64,000 nt of DNA from Desulfovibrio sp. (GTDB lineage Bacteria > Desulfobacterota > Desulfovibrionia > Desulfovibrionales > Desulfovibrionaceae), in assembly GCF_019422935.1 (NCBI RefSeq), contig NZ_JAHZCJ010000012.1:1-64000 (forward strand). Reading direction: 5' to 3'. Below are positions 25,993 to 35,913 of this stretch, piece after piece. The position numbers and the translations under genes are program-made. Every line of letters begins with the position of its first letter. Position 1 is the first letter of the stretch. The notes beneath the pieces were generated by a model that saw only the letters and a program-made list of their open reading frames with translations, was not told the DNA's origin and searched no databases.

Positions 25993-26208
25993 TTAGCCTA
26001 CAAGTCGTTTCAGACGGGCGTTCTCTTCCTCCAACTGGCGCAACCGCTTGGCGTCAGAGATGTTCATTCCACCGAACTTGCTGCGCCATTTGTAAATGGT
26101 CGCATCCGAAATGCCATTCTGACGGCACAGATCGACAACGCGAACGCCAGCCTCGGCTTGCCGCAATATCCCAATAATCTGCTCTTCGGTGAATCTGCTA
26201 CGTTTCAT
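25993..26208 (-). CDS. IS3 transposase OrfA
   Basis: 71 residues. RSRFTEEQIIGILRQAEAGVRVVDLCRQNGISDATIYKWRSKFGG is the HTH of IS3-family OrfA, followed by a leucine-zipper (LRQLEEENARLKRLV). Intact, with AGGAGC before the ATG, but its OrfB partner is broken, so it could only act as a repressor. Confidence 0.9.
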   Translation of the reverse strand: MKRSRFTEEQIIGILRQAEAGVRVVDLCRQNGISDATIYKWRSKFGGMNISDAKRLRQLEEENARLKRLVG

Positions 26209-26920
26209 TCTTGTGCTCCTATGTCAGGAACACCAACTTTTCAATGGCATACCTTTCGGGGGGAGGGTCAAACTGCGGACGGGTTGCCTGTTCTTCCGCT
26301 TCCTGTTCTCTATTGATGCGACTTGTTCTGTACCAGCCAGAACCACCTCTGCTTCAGCGCCTACCTGCAAATAGCTCGGCTGGGCAAGACAGTATTTCCC
26401 TCTGAAGAATTTTCTGGAACGCACAAAATTTCTTGCGTGAAGTCATGGATGATGCTTGCTGGTGAGCCTCTTGCCCAAGATGGCAGCGATCTGGGCACGT
26501 ATGGGGCGCTCCATTGATCTTTATATCATGCCCGCTCGGCTGTATGCAAAAACGTGATTTTTTGATCTGGCTTCTTCAAGCTGAAATTCTCGTGTTGGAT
26601 CTGCCTTTGAACACGCTTCCAACTGATGATGTCAATTGTCACCCCAATTAACGGCCGAGACAAATTGATAATTTTTGAGGGAGATGAAGTAAATTTATGT
26701 GAGAATTACAGCACATTACGTGTGGGGAAAGAATATGGCAGTGTACCGTGCACTGTAATTGGAGGATGAGCTAGTGCAGGCGTATTGATCGGGAAGGGTC
26801 TGCTCTTCGTAAACGTAGTTACAATTCAGCGCAAATCCAACATGAGGCGTATTTGAGGAGGAAGCACTGAGGGAAACGCAACGAATCGCTTCCTTGAATT
26901 TTGGAATGAACGGAGCAAAA
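26209..26920. other. Long non-coding stretch before the ribosomal operon end
   Basis: About 700 bases with no supported gene. It probably holds decayed mobile-element DNA next to the IS3 copy. The short frames on both strands lack ribosome sites or familiar motifs. Confidence 0.5.
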
Positions 26921-26921
26921 C

Positions 26922-26950
26922 GACAAAGGGGCGCAGTGCGCCCCTTTGTC
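26922..26950 (-). terminator. Terminator of the ribosomal super-operon
   Basis: A near-perfect palindrome (26922-26935 with 26937-26950, GC-rich) 26 bases beyond the rplQ stop, followed on the minus strand by CGTTTTGC. It ends the S10-spc-alpha transcript. Confidence 0.85.
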
Positions 26951-26975
26951 AGTATTCGTCAAACCAGCAAAGCTC

Positions 26976-27431
26976 TTACGCTTCGGCGGTTTCTTCAGCC
27001 TTGGGCTTGCGGGTACGCTTGGGCTTGGCAGGCGCTTCTTCAACAATGGCTTCCGTAGCGGGAGCAGCTTCAAGAGCGCGAGAAAGCTCAATAATGGCCA
27101 TGGGGGCGTTGTCGCCCTTACGGGGCATGGCCAGCTTAAGGATACGGGTGTAACCGCCGGGAACACCGGCGAAAACAGGGCCGATCTCGTCAAAAAGGCG
27201 CTTAACCAAAGCGTGATCGTTCAACACACGGTAAGCCTGACGGCGGGCGTGCAGGTCGTTGCGCTTGGCAAGGGTGATCAGGGGTTCCACCACCCGGCGC
27301 AGCTCCTTGGCCTTAATTTCCGTGGTGCGGATTTTGCCGTGGATCAGCAGGGCCTTAGCGAGATTTTGCAACAGGGCCTTACGGTGCGCAGGCGTACGCG
27401 AGAGTTTCCTGCCGGAATTGCTATGCCTCAT
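26976..27431 (-). CDS. rplQ: 50S ribosomal protein L17
   Basis: 151 residues. The L17 core ([46 protein letters not shown]) fills residues 1-118; a Lys/Ala/Glu-rich tail of about 30 residues ([19 protein letters not shown]) extends beyond it, as in other deltaproteobacteria. Last gene of the cluster. Its ATG lies inside the rpoA end (11-nt overlap), so translation is coupled. Confidence 0.98.
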   Translation of the reverse strand: MRHSNSGRKLSRTPAHRKALLQNLAKALLIHGKIRTTEIKAKELRRVVEPLITLAKRNDLHARRQAYRVLNDHALVKRLFDEIGPVFAGVPGGYTRILKLAMPRKGDNAPMAIIELSRALEAAPATEAIVEEAPAKPKRTRKPKAEETAEA

Positions 27432-28464
27432 TTTGCTGCTTCCTTTTCCATTCCTGATATTTCTTGTCGAAGGAATCGACCTTCATGCCGAAGTCAAGGC
27501 CCATGTCCAAAAGAACACCCTTGATTTCATCCAACGACTTGCGACCAAAATTCTTGGTCTTGAGCATCTCGCCTTCCGAACGCTGCACCAGCTCGCCCAC
27601 CAGGGCAATGTTGGCGCCGCGCAGGCAGTTGGTGGCGCGCACCGACAATTCAAGATCGTCAATGCTTTTGTACAGATGCTCATTGATTTCGCCGCTCTCG
27701 CCGCTGCCGTGCCGCATGTCGCCAGACACGCGCTCATCAAAGTTGATGAACACTGAAATCTGGTCCTTGATGATCTTGGCACTGTAGGCAATGGCATCCT
27801 CGGGTGTGAGGGAGCCGTCGGTCCATACTTCCAGCAACAGGCGGTCGTAGTTGGTCATCTGACCAACGCGAGCCTGTTCCACGGTGTAGGCCACCTTGCG
27901 CACAGGGGAGAAACTGGAATCCAGCTTGATAACGCCGATTTCCTCGTTCAGTCCCTCGTGCATATCCGCAGGCACATAGCCCTTGCCCATGCGAGCCTCA
28001 AATTCCATCTCTAGCACGACATCCTCAGTGAGGGTGGCAATATGCTGATCAGGGTTGAGCACTTCAACATGCTGGTTGCCCGTAATGTTCCCGGCGGTCA
28101 CCGGGCCTTTCTGGTCAACACGCAGGGTAATGCGCTGCGGTTCATCTGTGTCCATGCGCAGGCGAACCTGCTTGATATTCAGAATGACATCCGTGATGTC
28201 TTCAAGAACACCATGCACCGTGGTGAATTCATGCTGCACACCGATGATTTTCACCGACACGAAGGCCGCACCCTGGAGGGACGACAAAAGAACCCGGCGC
28301 ATTGCATTGCCGATGGTGGTGCCGTAGCCCCGTTCCAGCGGTTCGCAAATGAATTTGCCGTGCGTGATGCTGGCGGTTTCTTCTTCGCGCATGATCTGAT
28401 CGGGCTTTACAAGCTCTGACCAGTTGCGTGCATTTATAAGGCGTTCGCCCTGTTTTATAAGCAT
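27421..28464 (-). CDS. rpoA: RNA polymerase alpha subunit
   Basis: 347 residues. The N-terminal dimerisation domain ([22 protein letters not shown]) assembles beta and beta-prime; the C-terminal domain ([27 protein letters not shown]) contacts UP elements and activators. Normal length. Placed between rpsD and rplQ as in the alpha operon. Confidence 0.98.
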   Translation of the reverse strand: MLIKQGERLINARNWSELVKPDQIMREEETASITHGKFICEPLERGYGTTIGNAMRRVLLSSLQGAAFVSVKIIGVQHEFTTVHGVLEDITDVILNIKQVRLRMDTDEPQRITLRVDQKGPVTAGNITGNQHVEVLNPDQHIATLTEDVVLEMEFEARMGKGYVPADMHEGLNEEIGVIKLDSSFSPVRKVAYTVEQARVGQMTNYDRLLLEVWTDGSLTPEDAIAYSAKIIKDQISVFINFDERVSGDMRHGSGESGEINEHLYKSIDDLELSVRATNCLRGANIALVGELVQRSEGEMLKTKNFGRKSLDEIKGVLLDMGLDFGMKVDSFDKKYQEWKRKQQNEA

Positions 28465-28476
28465 GCGAACCCCCGC

Positions 28477-29103
28477 TTATTTCGAGTAAAGTTCGACAAT
28501 CAGCTGCTCGTTGACGGGGAACTGGATATCGTCACGCTGCGGCAGCGCCTTGACAGAGCCTTTGAAAGCTGCACCGTCGGCTTCAAGCCAGGCGGGGCAA
28601 CCACGACGAGCAATGACTTCCTGAGCTTCTGCAAGCACGGGAATCTTGCGATTCTTTTCGGGCACTTCAATGCTGTCACCCACGCGAACCTGCAAGGAAG
28701 GAATGTTCACCTTGCGGCCGTTGAGGGTGAAAATGCCGTGCCGCACGAGCTGACGAGCCTGGTTGCGCGAGTTGGCAAAACCAAGGCGGTACACCACGTT
28801 GTCGAGGCGGCGTTCAAGAATAACGAGCAGGTTGGTACCAGTGACGCCCTTCTGCATTTCGGCCTTCTCGAAGTAGCCATGGAACTGGCGTTCGAGAATG
28901 CCGTAAGCGCGGCGGGTCTTCTGCTTCTCACGCAGCTGCACTGCGTATTCGCTGACCTTCTTGCGCGCGCGGCCATGCTGGCCGGGGGCATAAGGACGAC
29001 GGTCGTATGCGCACTTGTCAGTGAAGCAACGGTCGCCCTTCAGAAAAAGCTTGCAGCCTTCGCGACGGCACATGCGGCACTTGGCTTCAGTATATTTAGC
29101 CAT
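28477..29103 (-). CDS. rpsD: 30S ribosomal protein S4, zinc-binding type
   Basis: 208 residues. An assembly-initiating protein of the small subunit and, in many bacteria, the repressor of its own operon. The N-terminus has Cys at 9, 12, 17, 26 and 31 ([18 protein letters not shown]), the zinc-containing form. The S4 RNA-binding domain is [22 protein letters not shown]. Confidence 0.98.
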   Translation of the reverse strand: MAKYTEAKCRMCRREGCKLFLKGDRCFTDKCAYDRRPYAPGQHGRARKKVSEYAVQLREKQKTRRAYGILERQFHGYFEKAEMQKGVTGTNLLVILERRLDNVVYRLGFANSRNQARQLVRHGIFTLNGRKVNIPSLQVRVGDSIEVPEKNRKIPVLAEAQEVIARRGCPAWLEADGAAFKGSVKALPQRDDIQFPVNEQLIVELYSK

Positions 29104-29150
29104 CTATCTTTACCTCTTACGGTTTAGGCGCGGTTTACGCTAGGCGCAAA

Positions 29151-29540
29151 CTAGACGCGGCGGCGCTTGGGCGGCCGGCAGCCATTGTGCGGAATGGGCG
29201 TAACGTCGCGGATGAACGCCACCTTGAAGCCGATAGCCGAAATAGCGCGCATGGCGGCTTCACGACCGGAACCGGGGCCTTTCACATAGATGCCCACGGT
29301 ACGCATGCCGTTGTCCTGAGCTTTGCGGGCAGCCGTTTCAGCGGCAACCTGCGCAGCAAAGGGGGTGGACTTACGCGAACCCTTAAAGCCGCTCTGGCCC
29401 GAGGAGGCCCAAGAGACAGCATTGCCGCGCGTATCCGTAAAAGTAATGATGGTGTTGTTGAACGAAGCCTGGATGTGGGCAATGCCCACCGGCACGTTCT
29501 TCTTTTCCTTTTTCTTGACCACTTTCTTGGGTCTGGCCAT
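29151..29540 (-). CDS. rpsK: 30S ribosomal protein S11
   Basis: 129 residues, with [21 protein letters not shown] and the C-terminal [19 protein letters not shown] typical of S11, which lines the platform of the small subunit near the mRNA exit. Spaced 123 bases from rpsM, longer than usual in this cluster; nothing is seen in that gap. Confidence 0.98.
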   Translation of the reverse strand: MARPKKVVKKKEKKNVPVGIAHIQASFNNTIITFTDTRGNAVSWASSGQSGFKGSRKSTPFAAQVAAETAARKAQDNGMRTVGIYVKGPGSGREAAMRAISAIGFKVAFIRDVTPIPHNGCRPPKRRRV

Positions 29541-29663
29541 AACTAACCTCGAATTGGAAGCTTGTCAGATTCTTTTCCACCAGTGGCGGAAAAATCCGTT
29601 CGTCCTCACGGCAGCACTATTGCTGCATCCGCTTTACAAACTGCGACAAGCGCAGCCGCACCG

Positions 29664-30032
29664 CTACTTCTTCTTGCCTACGGCGCCGCGGCGGGGTCCC
29701 TTACGGGTGCGGGCATTAGTATGGGTGCGCTGACCATGCACGGGCAAACCGCGACGGTGACGCAGACCACGGAAACAACCAATGTCCATAAGGCGCTTAA
29801 TGTTGCTGGAGATTTCGCGACGCAGGTCGCCTTCCACCTTGTAGTTCTGTTCGAGTTCCTTACGGATCTCGTTAACTTCGTCAGCGGAGAGGTCGTCGAT
29901 GCTACGCTCCCAGTTAACGCCGGTGGTATCCAGAATTTTCATGGCCGTGGTACGGCCAATGCCATAAATGTAGGTGAGCGCAATGTCCACCCGTTTGCCG
30001 CGAGGCAAATCAACACCTGCTATTCTCGCCAC
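29664..30032 (-). CDS. rpsM: 30S ribosomal protein S13
   Basis: 122 residues, with [25 protein letters not shown] and the basic tail [17 protein letters not shown]. It sits in the head of the small subunit and contacts the P-site tRNA and large subunit. Close behind rpmJ. Confidence 0.98.
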   Translation of the reverse strand: MARIAGVDLPRGKRVDIALTYIYGIGRTTAMKILDTTGVNWERSIDDLSADEVNEIRKELEQNYKVEGDLRREISSNIKRLMDIGCFRGLRHRRGLPVHGQRTHTNARTRKGPRRGAVGKKK

Positions 30033-30047
30033 AATTAGTCTCCTGCC

Positions 30048-30161
30048 CTAGCCCTGGCGCTGCTTGTGCCGGGGGTTTTCGCAGATAACTCGAAGCACTC
30101 CCTTGCGCCGGATAACCTTACACTTGGGGCATATTTTCTTGACGGAAGGTCTTACTTTCAT
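30048..30161 (-). CDS. rpmJ: 50S ribosomal protein L36, zinc type
   Basis: 37 residues. [19 protein letters not shown], then [11 protein letters not shown]: Cys 11, Cys 14, Cys 27 and His 32 give the zinc-binding form. GGAGATGAGG precedes the ATG. First gene downstream of the likely alpha-operon promoter. Confidence 0.97.
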
Positions 30162-30273
30162 ACCTCATCTCCAATAAGAAACCATTGCATTGACCAAATA
30201 AAGATCCGGCTTGCGGCTTCGCCACGATAGAACAACAGGCCGCAGTCCTCAAAATTAAGGACGGGAACGGAAA

Positions 30274-30302
30274 TCTTTATCCAGCTTTAACGCTGATGTC
30301 AA
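30274..30302 (-). promoter_or_regulatory. Internal promoter of the alpha operon
   Basis: On the minus strand, TTGACA (30302-30297, overlapping the map stop codon), a 17-base spacer and TAAAGA (30279-30274). It sits 110 bases before rpmJ, in the only long gap between map and rpmJ, and would give rpmJ-rpsM-rpsK-rpsD-rpoA-rplQ their own transcription. Confidence 0.55.
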
Positions 30303-31093
30303 CCTTCAATTGTGTGCCGGTTCAAACCACGGTCCGAAATGCTGAGAATCTGGGGGCCATTTGGGGTTATGGCAACACTGTGTTCAAAGTGAGCGGCCCA
30401 CAAACCGTCGCGAGTCACGGCGGTCCACTGGTCGTCCAGAATGTCCACTTCGTAGGTGCCAACAGTTACCATGGGTTCGATGGCAATGACCATGCCGTTT
30501 TGCAAGGTCAACCCACGCATGCCAGGTCTGAAGTTCGGAACTTCGGGCTTTTCATGCATTTTCGCGCCCACGCCATGCCCAACAAAACGTCGCACAACGT
30601 TGAAACCGGCGGCCTCAACATAATCCTGAACAGCCGCGCCGATATCATAGACATCATTGCCAGCCCGGGCCTGTTCAATGCCAACGTACAGGCTTTCTTC
30701 CGTTATCCGCATGAGTTTGCGGGCTTCATCGCTGACCTTGCCAACCGGAAAGGTACGAGCGGCATCGCCCACAAAACCTTCATACACAACGCCCATGTCG
30801 ATGCTGACGATATCGCCTTCCTTAAGCAGCCGCGCAGAAGGAAAACCATGCACCACCTGCTCGTTGACCGAGCAGCACAGAGCGAAAGGATAACCGCAGT
30901 AGCCCAGAAACGCTGGCTTTACCTTATAGTCGGAGCACATGTCGCGCGCCAACTCTTCAAGACGCATGGTAGGCAGGCCCGGCTCCACCACATCGCCCAC
31001 GGCATCCAGTATGTTGGCCACCATGCGGTTTGCTTCCCGCAGGCAGGCCACTTCCCTTTCATTCTTGATGAATGCGCCGTGATACTTTTTCAT
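30299..31093 (-). CDS. map: Methionine aminopeptidase, type I
   Basis: 264 residues from the ATG at 31093; 13 upstream in-frame codons lack family similarity. It removes the N-terminal Met from new proteins, using two metal ions. Metal ligands fit the family pattern: DMGVVYEGFVGDAAR (two Asp), GHGVGAKMHE (His) and IEPMV (Glu). It lies directly after secY; adk and infA, common neighbours elsewhere, are absent here. Confidence 0.97.
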   Translation of the reverse strand: MKKYHGAFIKNEREVACLREANRMVANILDAVGDVVEPGLPTMRLEELARDMCSDYKVKPAFLGYCGYPFALCCSVNEQVVHGFPSARLLKEGDIVSIDMGVVYEGFVGDAARTFPVGKVSDEARKLMRITEESLYVGIEQARAGNDVYDIGAAVQDYVEAAGFNVVRRFVGHGVGAKMHEKPEVPNFRPGMRGLTLQNGMVIAIEPMVTVGTYEVDILDDQWTAVTRDGLWAAHFEHSVAITPNGPQILSISDRGLNRHTIEG

Positions 31094-31154
31094 TATACAA
31101 TCACCATCCGCGCTTGCGAAAGCGGAAGGCAAGCCAGAGGCCTGCCCCGACTTT

Positions 31155-32468
31155 CTAGAGCCTGCCGCTCTTCCGCGCCTTGGCCATGAGGCCCTGATAC
31201 TGGCTGGAAATCATGTGTGATTCCACCTGATTCATGAAGTCCATGGCCACGCCCACAAGGATCAGCAAGCTCGTGCCGCCAAAATAGAAAGGCACGTTGA
31301 AGTTGCTGATGAGCAGCATGGGCAGCAGGCAGACTATTGAAATATAGGTGGCCCCCGAAAGGGTCAGCCGCGAAAGCACCGTGTCCACGTATTCCTGGGT
31401 CTTTTCACCAGGACGAATCCCGGGGATGAACCCGCCGTTTTTCTTCAGATTTTCAGCCATATCCTTGGGATCAAAAATGATGGCCGTGTAAAAATAGCAG
31501 AAGAAAAACATCAAGGCCACATACAGGACGTTGTAAGCAACGCCGTGCGGCGAGAAGAAATCGGCTGCCTGCTTTACATAATGGTTGGTCGAAAACTGAC
31601 CAATTGTAGCAGGGAACAGCAAAAGCGATGATGCGAAAATAGGCGGAATAACGCCCGCCGTGTTCAGACGCAAAGGCAGGTGCGAGTTCTGACCACCGTA
31701 CATTTTACGTCCAACTTGACGCTTAGCGTAACTGATGGGAATTCTTCTCTGCGAGCGTTCAACGAACACGATGGCTACCGTAACCGCGGCCATCAGAACC
31801 ACGATAACAATTGCCATGAAAATGCTCATGTCGCCAGCCTGTATAAGAGCCACAGACTGGATGATGCCGCGGGGTATGCCCACCACGATACCGCAGAAAA
31901 TAATCAGCGAAATACCGTTGCCGATACCACGCTCAGTGATCTGCTCGCCAAGCCACATGACCAGCACGGAACCAGCCGTAAAGGTAGCCATGGTCACAAG
32001 ACGGAAATGCCAGCCGGGTGCCAGAACCACGGGCGCGCCAGCGGGGCTGGTCATATTCTCCAGACCAACGGCAATGCCGAGGCCCTGCACCAGGGTGATA
32101 AGCACTGTGAGGTAACGGGTGTACTGCGTAATTTTACGCCGCCCCGCCTGCCCTTCTTCCTTGGCCATGCGCTTGATGTCGGGGCTGACCACCTGCAAAA
32201 GCTGGATGATAATGCTTGCCGAAATGTAAGGCATGACGCCCAGAGCGAACACCGAGACGTTGGACAGGCCGCCGCCGGAAAACATATCAAACAGGCTGAA
32301 AAGCGTGCCGGACATGCTTTGAAAAAACGACGCCAGCGCAGAAGCGTCAACACCCGGAATGGGCACGTGAACGCCAATGCGGTAGCAGCACAAAATCAGG
32401 AAGGTCCAGCCGATGCGTTTGGTCAGCGAAGCCTGGCCCGCCATATTGTTTGCCGATCCTACTGCCAT
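31155..32468 (-). CDS. secY: Preprotein translocase subunit SecY
   Basis: 437 residues with ten membrane segments. Family signatures: GVDASALASFF in the plug region, FALGVMPYISASIIIQLL, and ERSQRRIPISYAKRQVGRKMYG in the cytoplasmic loop that binds SecA and the ribosome. Forms the SecYEG channel with partners encoded elsewhere; secA is in this same window (44084). Confidence 0.98.
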   Translation of the reverse strand: MAVGSANNMAGQASLTKRIGWTFLILCCYRIGVHVPIPGVDASALASFFQSMSGTLFSLFDMFSGGGLSNVSVFALGVMPYISASIIIQLLQVVSPDIKRMAKEEGQAGRRKITQYTRYLTVLITLVQGLGIAVGLENMTSPAGAPVVLAPGWHFRLVTMATFTAGSVLVMWLGEQITERGIGNGISLIIFCGIVVGIPRGIIQSVALIQAGDMSIFMAIVIVVLMAAVTVAIVFVERSQRRIPISYAKRQVGRKMYGGQNSHLPLRLNTAGVIPPIFASSLLLFPATIGQFSTNHYVKQAADFFSPHGVAYNVLYVALMFFFCYFYTAIIFDPKDMAENLKKNGGFIPGIRPGEKTQEYVDTVLSRLTLSGATYISIVCLLPMLLISNFNVPFYFGGTSLLILVGVAMDFMNQVESHMISSQYQGLMAKARKSGRL

Positions 32469-32516
32469 GAAACACTCGTTGCGTTTGTGCGCCTGTGGCG
32501 CAGTATGTGCGCAACG

Positions 32517-32580
32517 TCATTGCCCGCCGCGAGGCGGGCAATGACGCCAGTGAAAGCCGTGAGGCCGCGCTTGCGCGCGG
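32517..32580 (-). promoter_or_regulatory. Tandem hairpins between rplO and secY
   Basis: Two stems in the 121-base gap: a perfect 12-bp one (32517-32528 with 32533-32544) and a GC-rich one (GCCGCGC with GCGCGGC, about 32562-32580). No T-run follows, so they look like attenuation or RNA-processing elements that let secY be expressed below ribosomal-protein level. Confidence 0.5.
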
Positions 32581-32589
32581 CCACCTGAA

Positions 32590-33054
32590 TTATTCAGCGG
32601 CAGAAACCGCTTCCAGCTCAGTGACGTTACCACCGGCCTGGCGGATCTTTTCCGCAGCAGCCTGGCTGAACTTGTGAGCCTCCACCGACAGAGCGCCTGA
32701 GACTTCGCCGCGCGAAAGGATTTTCACGGGCGCGCCCATGCGGACAATACCGCGAGCGTACATGTCGTCAAGGGTGATGGTGGTTTTGCCCGGGAAGGCC
32801 GACACGAGAGCGTCAAGATTGACGATGTCGTAAGTGACCTTGAAGGGGGCGTTTTTAAAACCGTGCTTGGGCAAACGGCGTTGCAGGGGCATCTGGCCGC
32901 CTTCGAAGCCAGGGCGGACACCGCCACCGGCGCGAGCGTTCTGCCCTTTGTGGCCCTTGCCCGCAGTGCAGCCCAGACCGGAGCCAGAGCCACGGCCCAC
33001 GCGACGGCGGGTCTTACGCTCTTCCGGAAAAGGAAACAGATTGTGCAGTTGCAT
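32590..33054 (-). CDS. rplO: 50S ribosomal protein L15
   Basis: 154 residues. Glycine- and arginine-rich N-terminus (RRVGRGSGSGLGCTAGKGHKGQNARAGG is the standard L15 pattern) followed by the globular part (GFEGGQMPLQRRLPKHGF). Late assembly protein of the large subunit. Followed by a 121-base gap with hairpins before secY. Confidence 0.98.
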   Translation of the reverse strand: MQLHNLFPFPEERKTRRRVGRGSGSGLGCTAGKGHKGQNARAGGGVRPGFEGGQMPLQRRLPKHGFKNAPFKVTYDIVNLDALVSAFPGKTTITLDDMYARGIVRMGAPVKILSRGEVSGALSVEAHKFSQAAAEKIRQAGGNVTELEAVSAAE

Positions 33055-33071
33055 GGTATATCCTTTGGCCG

Positions 33072-33248
33072 TTACTCAACAACGGCAACCATATGCGGAA
33101 CTTTGGCGATAATGCCCCGGATAGCCGGGGTATCCTTGAACGTCTTGACCATCTCGCGGCGCTTGAGGCCAAGGGAGTCCAGCAGCTTGCGCTGCGCAGG
33201 CGTGGAGCCGATGCGCGAACGCACGAGTTTTACCTTGATTTCTGCCAT
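33072..33248 (-). CDS. rpmD: 50S ribosomal protein L30
   Basis: 58 residues: MAEIKVKLVRSRIG, LDSLGLKRR and AIRGIIAKVPHMV match L30. It lies two bases after rpsE and 17 before rplO. Normal length. Confidence 0.97.
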   Translation of the reverse strand: MAEIKVKLVRSRIGSTPAQRKLLDSLGLKRREMVKTFKDTPAIRGIIAKVPHMVAVVE

Positions 33249-33250
33249 GG

Positions 33251-33763
33251 TTACTTCCTCGGGGCTTCCAGCTTCTTGCCGCGCAGGGCCGAAACATCTT
33301 CGGCGCTGCGCAGGGAAACGAGGCCCTGCATGGTGGCACGAAGCACGTTGTGCGGATTGTTGGTACCAATGGCCTTAGCGAGGACGTCGCGGATGCCTAC
33401 GGCTTCCATGACGGCGCGCACGGCACCGCCGGCAATGATGCCGGTACCTTCAGAGGCGGGCTTCAGCATGACGCGACCGGCGCCGAAACGACCGAGCACT
33501 TCATAAGGAAGGGTGCCTTCAACCAGAGCAACCTGAACGCGGTTCTTGCGAGCGCGTTCAGTGGCTTTGCGCAGCGCTTCAGGCACTTCCTGGGCCTTGC
33601 CCAGACCGAAGCCCACGCCGCCCTTGCCATCGCCCACGACAACGAGGGCGCTGAAGCTGAAACGGCGACCGCCCTTGACGACCTTGGCCACGCGGTTGAG
33701 GGAAACGATCTTTTCGATTTCGCCCAACTCGTTCTGCTGAGTTTCAGTATTTTCCTGACGCAT
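33251..33763 (-). CDS. rpsE: 30S ribosomal protein S5
   Basis: 170 residues, with [24 protein letters not shown] in the double-stranded-RNA-binding domain and the C-terminal domain ([17 protein letters not shown]). S5 lies at the mRNA entry site and affects accuracy. Confidence 0.98.
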   Translation of the reverse strand: MRQENTETQQNELGEIEKIVSLNRVAKVVKGGRRFSFSALVVVGDGKGGVGFGLGKAQEVPEALRKATERARKNRVQVALVEGTLPYEVLGRFGAGRVMLKPASEGTGIIAGGAVRAVMEAVGIRDVLAKAIGTNNPHNVLRATMQGLVSLRSAEDVSALRGKKLEAPRK

Positions 33764-33764
33764 A

Positions 33765-34124
33765 TTAGAACTCCAAGCCGCCTTCGCGGGCGCCGTCGGC
33801 TACGGCCTTGACGCGACCGTGATAAATGTACCCGTTGCGATCGAATACCACCTGATTGATATTCTTCTCCTTGGCCATCCGGGCAATTTCCTTGCCCACC
33901 ATCTCGGCGCCGCTCTTATTGCAGTGCATGCCGGCTTCGGTCTTGGAAAGCGTAAGGGTAGAGGCGGCAGCCAGGGTCACGCCGTCCAGATCGTTGATGA
34001 TCTGGGCGTAGATGTGCAGGTTGGACCTGAACACAACCAGACGCGGGCGCTCGAAGGTGCCGTTGACTTTCTTGCGGATACGGATCTTGCGGCGCTGCCG
34101 GGATTCGTTCTTGCTGTATTTCAT
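33765..34124 (-). CDS. rplR: 50S ribosomal protein L18
   Basis: 119 residues; [21 protein letters not shown] and [26 protein letters not shown] are the L18 signatures. It carries 5S rRNA to the large subunit together with L5. Confidence 0.98.
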   Translation of the reverse strand: MKYSKNESRQRRKIRIRKKVNGTFERPRLVVFRSNLHIYAQIINDLDGVTLAAASTLTLSKTEAGMHCNKSGAEMVGKEIARMAKEKNINQVVFDRNGYIYHGRVKAVADGAREGGLEF

Positions 34125-34135
34125 GACGCGCCCCC

Positions 34136-34675
34136 CTACTTCTTGCCGCCGGACTTACCAACCTTGCGGCGGATAGTCTCGGTAACGTACTTGATGCCCT
34201 TGCCCTTGTAGGGTTCAGGCTTACGAATGCGGCGAATCTTGGCGGCCATTTCGCCCACAAGTTCCTTGTCGATGCCGGAGAGGGTCAGAACCTGACCTTC
34301 AACCACGGCCTTGATGCCGTCGGGCAGTTCAACGAGCACAGGGTGGGAATAGCCCACAGAAAGCTCGATAATGTTGCCCTTGACCGCCACTCGGTAACCG
34401 ACGCCGATAACTTCCAGGCCCTTGGAGAAGCCCTTGGTAACGCCTTCAATGCAGTTGGCAAGAAGGGTGCGGCGCAGGCCGTGCTGCGAACGGCTCTGGC
34501 GGGTATCTTCTATACGGCCAAGGGTCACGTGACCATCGGCCTGCTCGTAAGTGAGCAGAGAGCAGACAGGGGTGCTCAGCGAGCCCTTGGGCCCTTTAAC
34601 TTCCACAACATCCGTTCCGATCTTGACTTCAACGCCATTGGGAACGGCAACGGGCAGTCTACCTATTCTCGACAT
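34136..34675 (-). CDS. rplF: 50S ribosomal protein L6
   Basis: 179 residues from the ATG at 34675 ([17 protein letters not shown]); an 18-codon upstream extension is not family-like. Near the C-terminus [11 protein letters not shown] is the L6 signature. It lies close to the GTPase-factor binding site. Confidence 0.98.
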   Translation of the reverse strand: MSRIGRLPVAVPNGVEVKIGTDVVEVKGPKGSLSTPVCSLLTYEQADGHVTLGRIEDTRQSRSQHGLRRTLLANCIEGVTKGFSKGLEVIGVGYRVAVKGNIIELSVGYSHPVLVELPDGIKAVVEGQVLTLSGIDKELVGEMAAKIRRIRKPEPYKGKGIKYVTETIRRKVGKSGGKK

Positions 34676-34685
34676 GGTGCACCGC

Positions 34686-35066
34686 CTACCAGATTTCGCA
34701 CAGAAGTTCGCCGCCCACCTTCTTCTCATGGGCGGTCATGCCGTCCAGCACGCCGCTGGACGTGGACAAAATGCAGATGCCGAGGCCGTTCTGCACCCTG
34801 GGGATGTTATGCGCGCCAACATAAACCCGGCGACCGGGCGTGCTCACACGCTTCAGCCCGCTGATGACGGGCTTTCCCTTCTGGTACTTAAGGGTAATAA
34901 CAATGTTTTTTTCGGCCACGGCCACGTCTTCGACGTAACCTTCCTGCTTGAGGATGGCGGCTAAAGATTCCTTCATCTTCGAGCTCGGCACATTTACTTC
35001 CTTGTGCAGGGCCAAATGCGCGTTGCGGATGCGGGTGAGCATATCCGCAATGGGATCTGTCAACAT
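34686..35066 (-). CDS. rpsH: 30S ribosomal protein S8
   Basis: 126 residues from the ATG at 35066 (MLTDPIADMLTRIRNA); 13 upstream codons are rejected. C-terminus GLGICILSTSSGVLDGMTA is the family signature. In many bacteria S8 also represses the spc operon. AGGAG precedes the ATG. Confidence 0.98.
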   Translation of the reverse strand: MLTDPIADMLTRIRNAHLALHKEVNVPSSKMKESLAAILKQEGYVEDVAVAEKNIVITLKYQKGKPVISGLKRVSTPGRRVYVGAHNIPRVQNGLGICILSTSSGVLDGMTAHEKKVGGELLCEIW

Positions 35067-35168
35067 CGAATGCTCCTGAGAGTTTGGGGGCGGGGTTGAC
35101 GGCACTATGCCGCCACTTCCCGCTGGCGCGCAGGGCGCGCCTCCCGGGCGTTTGCACGCCCGGAAATT

Positions 35169-35354
35169 TTACCAGCTCGACTTGCGCACGCCGGGCAGTT
35201 CACCACGAAGGGCCATGTTGCGGAAGCAGATACGGCAGATGCCGAACTGGCGCAGGAAAGCCCTGGGGCGACCGCAAAGCGGGCAGCGATTGTAGGCGCG
35301 GGCGCTGAACTTAGGCTTGCGCTTGGCCTTTACTTCCAGAGAAGTACGGGACAT
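35169..35354 (-). CDS. rpsN: 30S ribosomal protein S14, zinc type (C+)
   Basis: 61 residues. The Cys pairs at 24/27 (RCPLCGRP) and 40/43 (CRICF) are the zinc-binding, short form of S14. Followed by a GC-rich hairpin (about 35143-35163) in the 102-base gap before rpsH. Confidence 0.97.
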   Translation of the reverse strand: MSRTSLEVKAKRKPKFSARAYNRCPLCGRPRAFLRQFGICRICFRNMALRGELPGVRKSSW

Positions 35355-35364
35355 GGCTTAACTC

Positions 35365-35904
35365 CTACTTGCGGAACGGCATGCCAAGCTGGTCGAGAAG
35401 GAACTTGCCTTCTTTGTCCGTGGCCGCCGTGGTGACGATGGTGATGTTCATGCCCTTGGGATTTTCAACACGGTCAGCTTCCAGTTCGGGGAAGATGGTG
35501 TGTTCTTTGATGCCCAGGGTGAAATTGCCGCGTCCATCGAAACCGCGGTCAGGGATACCACGGAAGTCACGCACTCGGGGCAAGGCAAAGTTCATAAGCT
35601 TGTCCAGAAAGTCCCACATGCGTTCCTTACGCAGGGTGACGCGCACACCGATAGGCATGCCTTCGCGCAGCTTAAATGCGGCGATGGACTTTTTAGCCCG
35701 GGTAACCACAGCCTTCTGGCCAGCAATCGCGGTAAGTTCCGCCATGGCTTCTTCCATCAGCTTGTTGTTCGAGCTAGCGGCGCCAAGGCCGATGTTCAGA
35801 GAGATCTTTTCGATACCGGGCAGTTGCATCGAAGAGGAGTAACTGAACTCCTTCTGCAGTACCGGAACCACCTTCTCTCTATATATCTTTTCAAGGCGTG
35901 TCAT
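35365..35904 (-). CDS. rplE: 50S ribosomal protein L5
   Basis: 179 residues. [21 protein letters not shown] and [21 protein letters not shown] are typical. It carries 5S rRNA to the large subunit and contacts S13 and the P-site tRNA. Confidence 0.98.
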   Translation of the reverse strand: MTRLEKIYREKVVPVLQKEFSYSSSMQLPGIEKISLNIGLGAASSNNKLMEEAMAELTAIAGQKAVVTRAKKSIAAFKLREGMPIGVRVTLRKERMWDFLDKLMNFALPRVRDFRGIPDRGFDGRGNFTLGIKEHTIFPELEADRVENPKGMNITIVTTAATDKEGKFLLDQLGMPFRK

Positions 35905-35913
35905 CGTATCACC

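Larger units (their letters stand above)
25370..26208 (-). mobile_element. Truncated IS3-family element
   Basis: OrfA (25993-26208) and pieces of OrfB (to about 25370) are readable on the minus strand in the right order, but OrfB is broken by frameshifts and loses its 3' end near the LysR stop. No terminal inverted repeats were identified with confidence. It cannot transpose by itself. Confidence 0.8.
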
